DNA from: Thermoleophilia bacterium
GTDB taxonomy: Bacteria > Actinomycetota > Thermoleophilia > Gaiellales > F1-60-MAGs149
Assembly (NCBI GenBank): GCA_016462095.1
Contig: JAEMTW010000143.1
Coordinates: 1 to 5,169, forward strand
DNA: 5,169 bases
Direction of reading: 5' to 3'
How positions within the stretch are numbered: position 1 is the stretch's first letter; each line of letters starts with the position of its first letter. Under the pieces are notes generated by a model. The model made no database searches, was not told where the DNA came from, and saw only the letters and a list, made by a program, of their open reading frames with translations. A program made the translations under genes and the position numbers. This document shows positions 3,878 to 5,169 of the stretch, in pieces.

Positions 3878-4905
3878 TACGCCTTCTTCTCGTCGTGCCC
3901 ACCAAACTCGCTGCGCATCGCCGACTGCACCTTGCCGGAGAACTGGCCAAGGCCACGCGACTCGAAGCGCTCAAGCAGCGACGCGGTGATGACGGGGGCT
4001 GGGACGCCCTCCTCAATCGCAGCGATCGTGGTCCAGCGACCCTCGCCGGAGTCCGAGACGCGACCGTCGAAGGCATCCAGATTCGGATCCTTCGAGAGCG
4101 CGGCCGCCGTCAGATCGACGAGCCACGAGCCAACGACGGAGCCGCGGCGCCAGACCTCAGCGACCTCAGCCACGTCGATCTCGTACTGGTAGTACTCGGG
4201 ATCGCGCAGCGGCGTCGTCTCGGCATCGACCTCTTGCTGGTGCTTGCCGGCATCGGCGTGCTTGATGATCGAGAGACCCTCAGCGATCGCGGCCATCATG
4301 CCGTATTCAATGCCGTTGTGGACCATCTTGACGAAGTGGCCCGCACCGCTCGGACCACAGTGGAGGTAGCCCTCGTGGGCGGTGCCACCAGGCTTGCGGC
4401 CCGGCGTCGGCTCGGCAGAGCCCTCGCCCGGTGCGATTGTCTTCCAGATGGCGTCGAGACGCTGCACGGCTTTGTCCTCGCCGCCGATCATCAGGCTGTA
4501 GCCACGGTCGAGACCCCAGACGCCACCCGACGTGCCGCAGTCGACAAAGTGGATGCCCTGGGCTGCTAACTCTTTGGCGTGCTTAATGTCGTCGCGGTAG
4601 TACGAGTTGCCACCGTCGATAATCGTGTCGTCGTTCTCGAGGACGGTCTTCAGCTCGTCGACCATCTTCTGCACAATCGCGGCAGGCACCATGATCCAGA
4701 CGTTGCGTGGGCGCTCCATCTTGGACACGAGGTCGGCAATCGAGGAGGCGCCAATCGCACCTTCGGCCTCAAGCTCCTTGACGGCTGTCTCATTGACGTC
4801 GAAGACGACGCAGGTATGGCCATCGCGCATCAGGCGACGGACGAGGTTGGCGCCCATCCGACCGAGGCCGATCATGCCGAGCTGCATTGGGTGTTCAGTA
4901 GCCAT
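3877..4905 (-). CDS. gnd: 6-phosphogluconate dehydrogenase, decarboxylating, short NAD-type
   Basis: This 342-residue enzyme oxidatively decarboxylates 6-phosphogluconate to ribulose 5-phosphate. It is the short form (about 300-340 residues; the Escherichia coli-type enzyme is about 470). The N-terminal Rossmann fold has GLGRMG at 13-18 and Asp36 at the end of the second strand (VVFDVN). That acidic residue, in place of the NRS/NRT of NADP enzymes, suggests NAD preference (inference). Substrate and catalytic residues are present: SGG at 126-128 in GTSGGVWGLDRGY, Lys193 and Asn197 in GHFVKMVHNGIEYG, Glu200, and DSGEGRW (285-291). The ATG at 4905 has AAGGAG about 6 nt upstream. It lies 15 nt after pgi and overlaps pgl by 1 nt, so all are probably one transcript. 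Confidence 0.95.
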   Translation of the reverse strand: MATEHPMQLGMIGLGRMGANLVRRLMRDGHTCVVFDVNETAVKELEAEGAIGASSIADLVSKMERPRNVWIMVPAAIVQKMVDELKTVLENDDTIIDGGNSYYRDDIKHAKELAAQGIHFVDCGTSGGVWGLDRGYSLMIGGEDKAVQRLDAIWKTIAPGEGSAEPTPGRKPGGTAHEGYLHCGPSGAGHFVKMVHNGIEYGMMAAIAEGLSIIKHADAGKHQQEVDAETTPLRDPEYYQYEIDVAEVAEVWRRGSVVGSWLVDLTAAALSKDPNLDAFDGRVSDSGEGRWTTIAAIEEGVPAPVITASLLERFESRGLGQFSGKVQSAMRSEFGGHDEKKA

Positions 4906-4910
4906 GGGAG

Positions 4911-4917
4911 TCTCCTT
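4911..4917 (-). promoter_or_regulatory. Ribosome binding site of gnd within the pgi-gnd gap
   Basis: The minus strand reads AAGGAGA five bases before the ATG at 4905. It fits in the 15-nt gap after the pgi stop, leaving no room for a promoter, which supports co-transcription. Confidence 0.7.
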
Positions 4918-4920
4918 GCC

Positions 4921-5169
4921 TTAGCCGCGCTTGAGTGCGCGGTAGCGGCGAATTAGTGCGTTGGTGGACGAGTCGTGCTTCAGATCGGGTTCGGCTTCGC
5001 TTTCGAGCTCGGGGATGATCGCCACGGCGAGTGCCTTGCCGAGTTCGACGCCCCATTGGTCAAACGAGTCGATGCCCCAGATCACGCCTTGCGTAAACAC
5101 GCTGTGTTCGTAGAGCGCGATCAGGGTGCCGAGCTGGAACGGTGTCAGCTTGTCGGCGAGGATCGTGTT
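4921..5169 (-). CDS. pgi: Glucose-6-phosphate isomerase, C-terminal 82 residues (5' end outside window)
   Basis: The visible C-terminus begins NTILADKLTPFQLG and carries the hallmark region LYEHSVFTQGVIWGIDSFDQ, WGVELGK and SSTNALIRRYRALKRG. This identifies glucose-6-phosphate isomerase (EC 5.3.1.9), which interconverts glucose 6-phosphate and fructose 6-phosphate. The Lys in WGVELGK (residue 45 of the fragment) corresponds to the conserved active-site lysine near the C-terminus of the family. The TAA stop is at 4923-4921 and gnd follows after 15 nt. The gene continues beyond the right edge. A continuing cluster could hold zwf or transaldolase/transketolase upstream, which cannot be seen. Confidence 0.95.
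   Translation of the reverse strand, partial: NTILADKLTPFQLGTLIALYEHSVFTQGVIWGIDSFDQWGVELGKALAVAIIPELESEAEPDLKHDSSTNALIRRYRALKRG

Noticed and set aside
3107..4192. Plus-strand open frame of 361 codons across repeats, pgl and gnd
   Set aside because: It is antisense to two clear enzymes and begins in repeat DNA. High GC content keeps such antisense frames open.

Overview
The window is GC-rich, gene-dense bacterial DNA. Gene content and codon choice (GTG starts, strong G/C at third positions) suggest a high-GC lineage such as Actinomycetota, possibly Thermoleophilia or a relative. That placement is an inference and no marker here settles it.

Layout. The left edge carries the 3' end of a glutaminyl-peptide cyclotransferase gene (+, 2-424). 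A 114-bp inverted-repeat unit (424-537) separates it from a convergent DUF3830 gene (-, 550-969). Upstream of DUF3830 on the same strand is a VapBC-type toxin-antitoxin pair: VapC 1008-1403 and VapB 1394-1669, with overlapping reading frames. A perfect 12-bp-arm palindrome (1671-1698) abuts the vapB start and is probably its operator. A carboxymuconolactone decarboxylase-family gene (+, 1752-2318) diverges from vapB. Its stop codon shares a CTAG with the stop of rpiA. The right half is a leftward sugar-phosphate cluster transcribed pgi (partial, 4921-5169), gnd (3877-4905), pgl (3209-3877), rpiA (2315-2959).

How the genes work together. pgi, gnd, pgl and rpiA encode glucose-6-phosphate isomerase, 6-phosphogluconate dehydrogenase, 6-phosphogluconolactonase and ribose-5-phosphate isomerase A. 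This covers most of the oxidative pentose phosphate route and its link to glycolysis. Glucose-6-phosphate dehydrogenase (zwf) is absent from the visible part. Spacing is tight (15 nt between pgi and gnd; a 1-nt overlap between gnd and pgl) until the 249-nt pgl-rpiA gap, which is almost filled by repeats.

The most interesting content is the repeat family. Six copies of a roughly 36-41 bp imperfect palindrome (core GGACA..ACA-CCGCGCGG or AAACCGGGGTTT-TGTGGTGTCC) occur as three inverted pairs. One pair lies between convergent genes. The other two are nested, one inside the other, in the pgl-rpiA gap. Each palindrome can fold alone and each pair can fold into a longer stem. This is the architecture of REPINs (paired REP sequences mobilised by RAYT transposases), and four of the six outer edges carry CTAG, GTAG or CTAA. 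No transposase is in the window, so the elements would be non-autonomous. The nested arrangement reads as one unit having inserted into the spacer of another.
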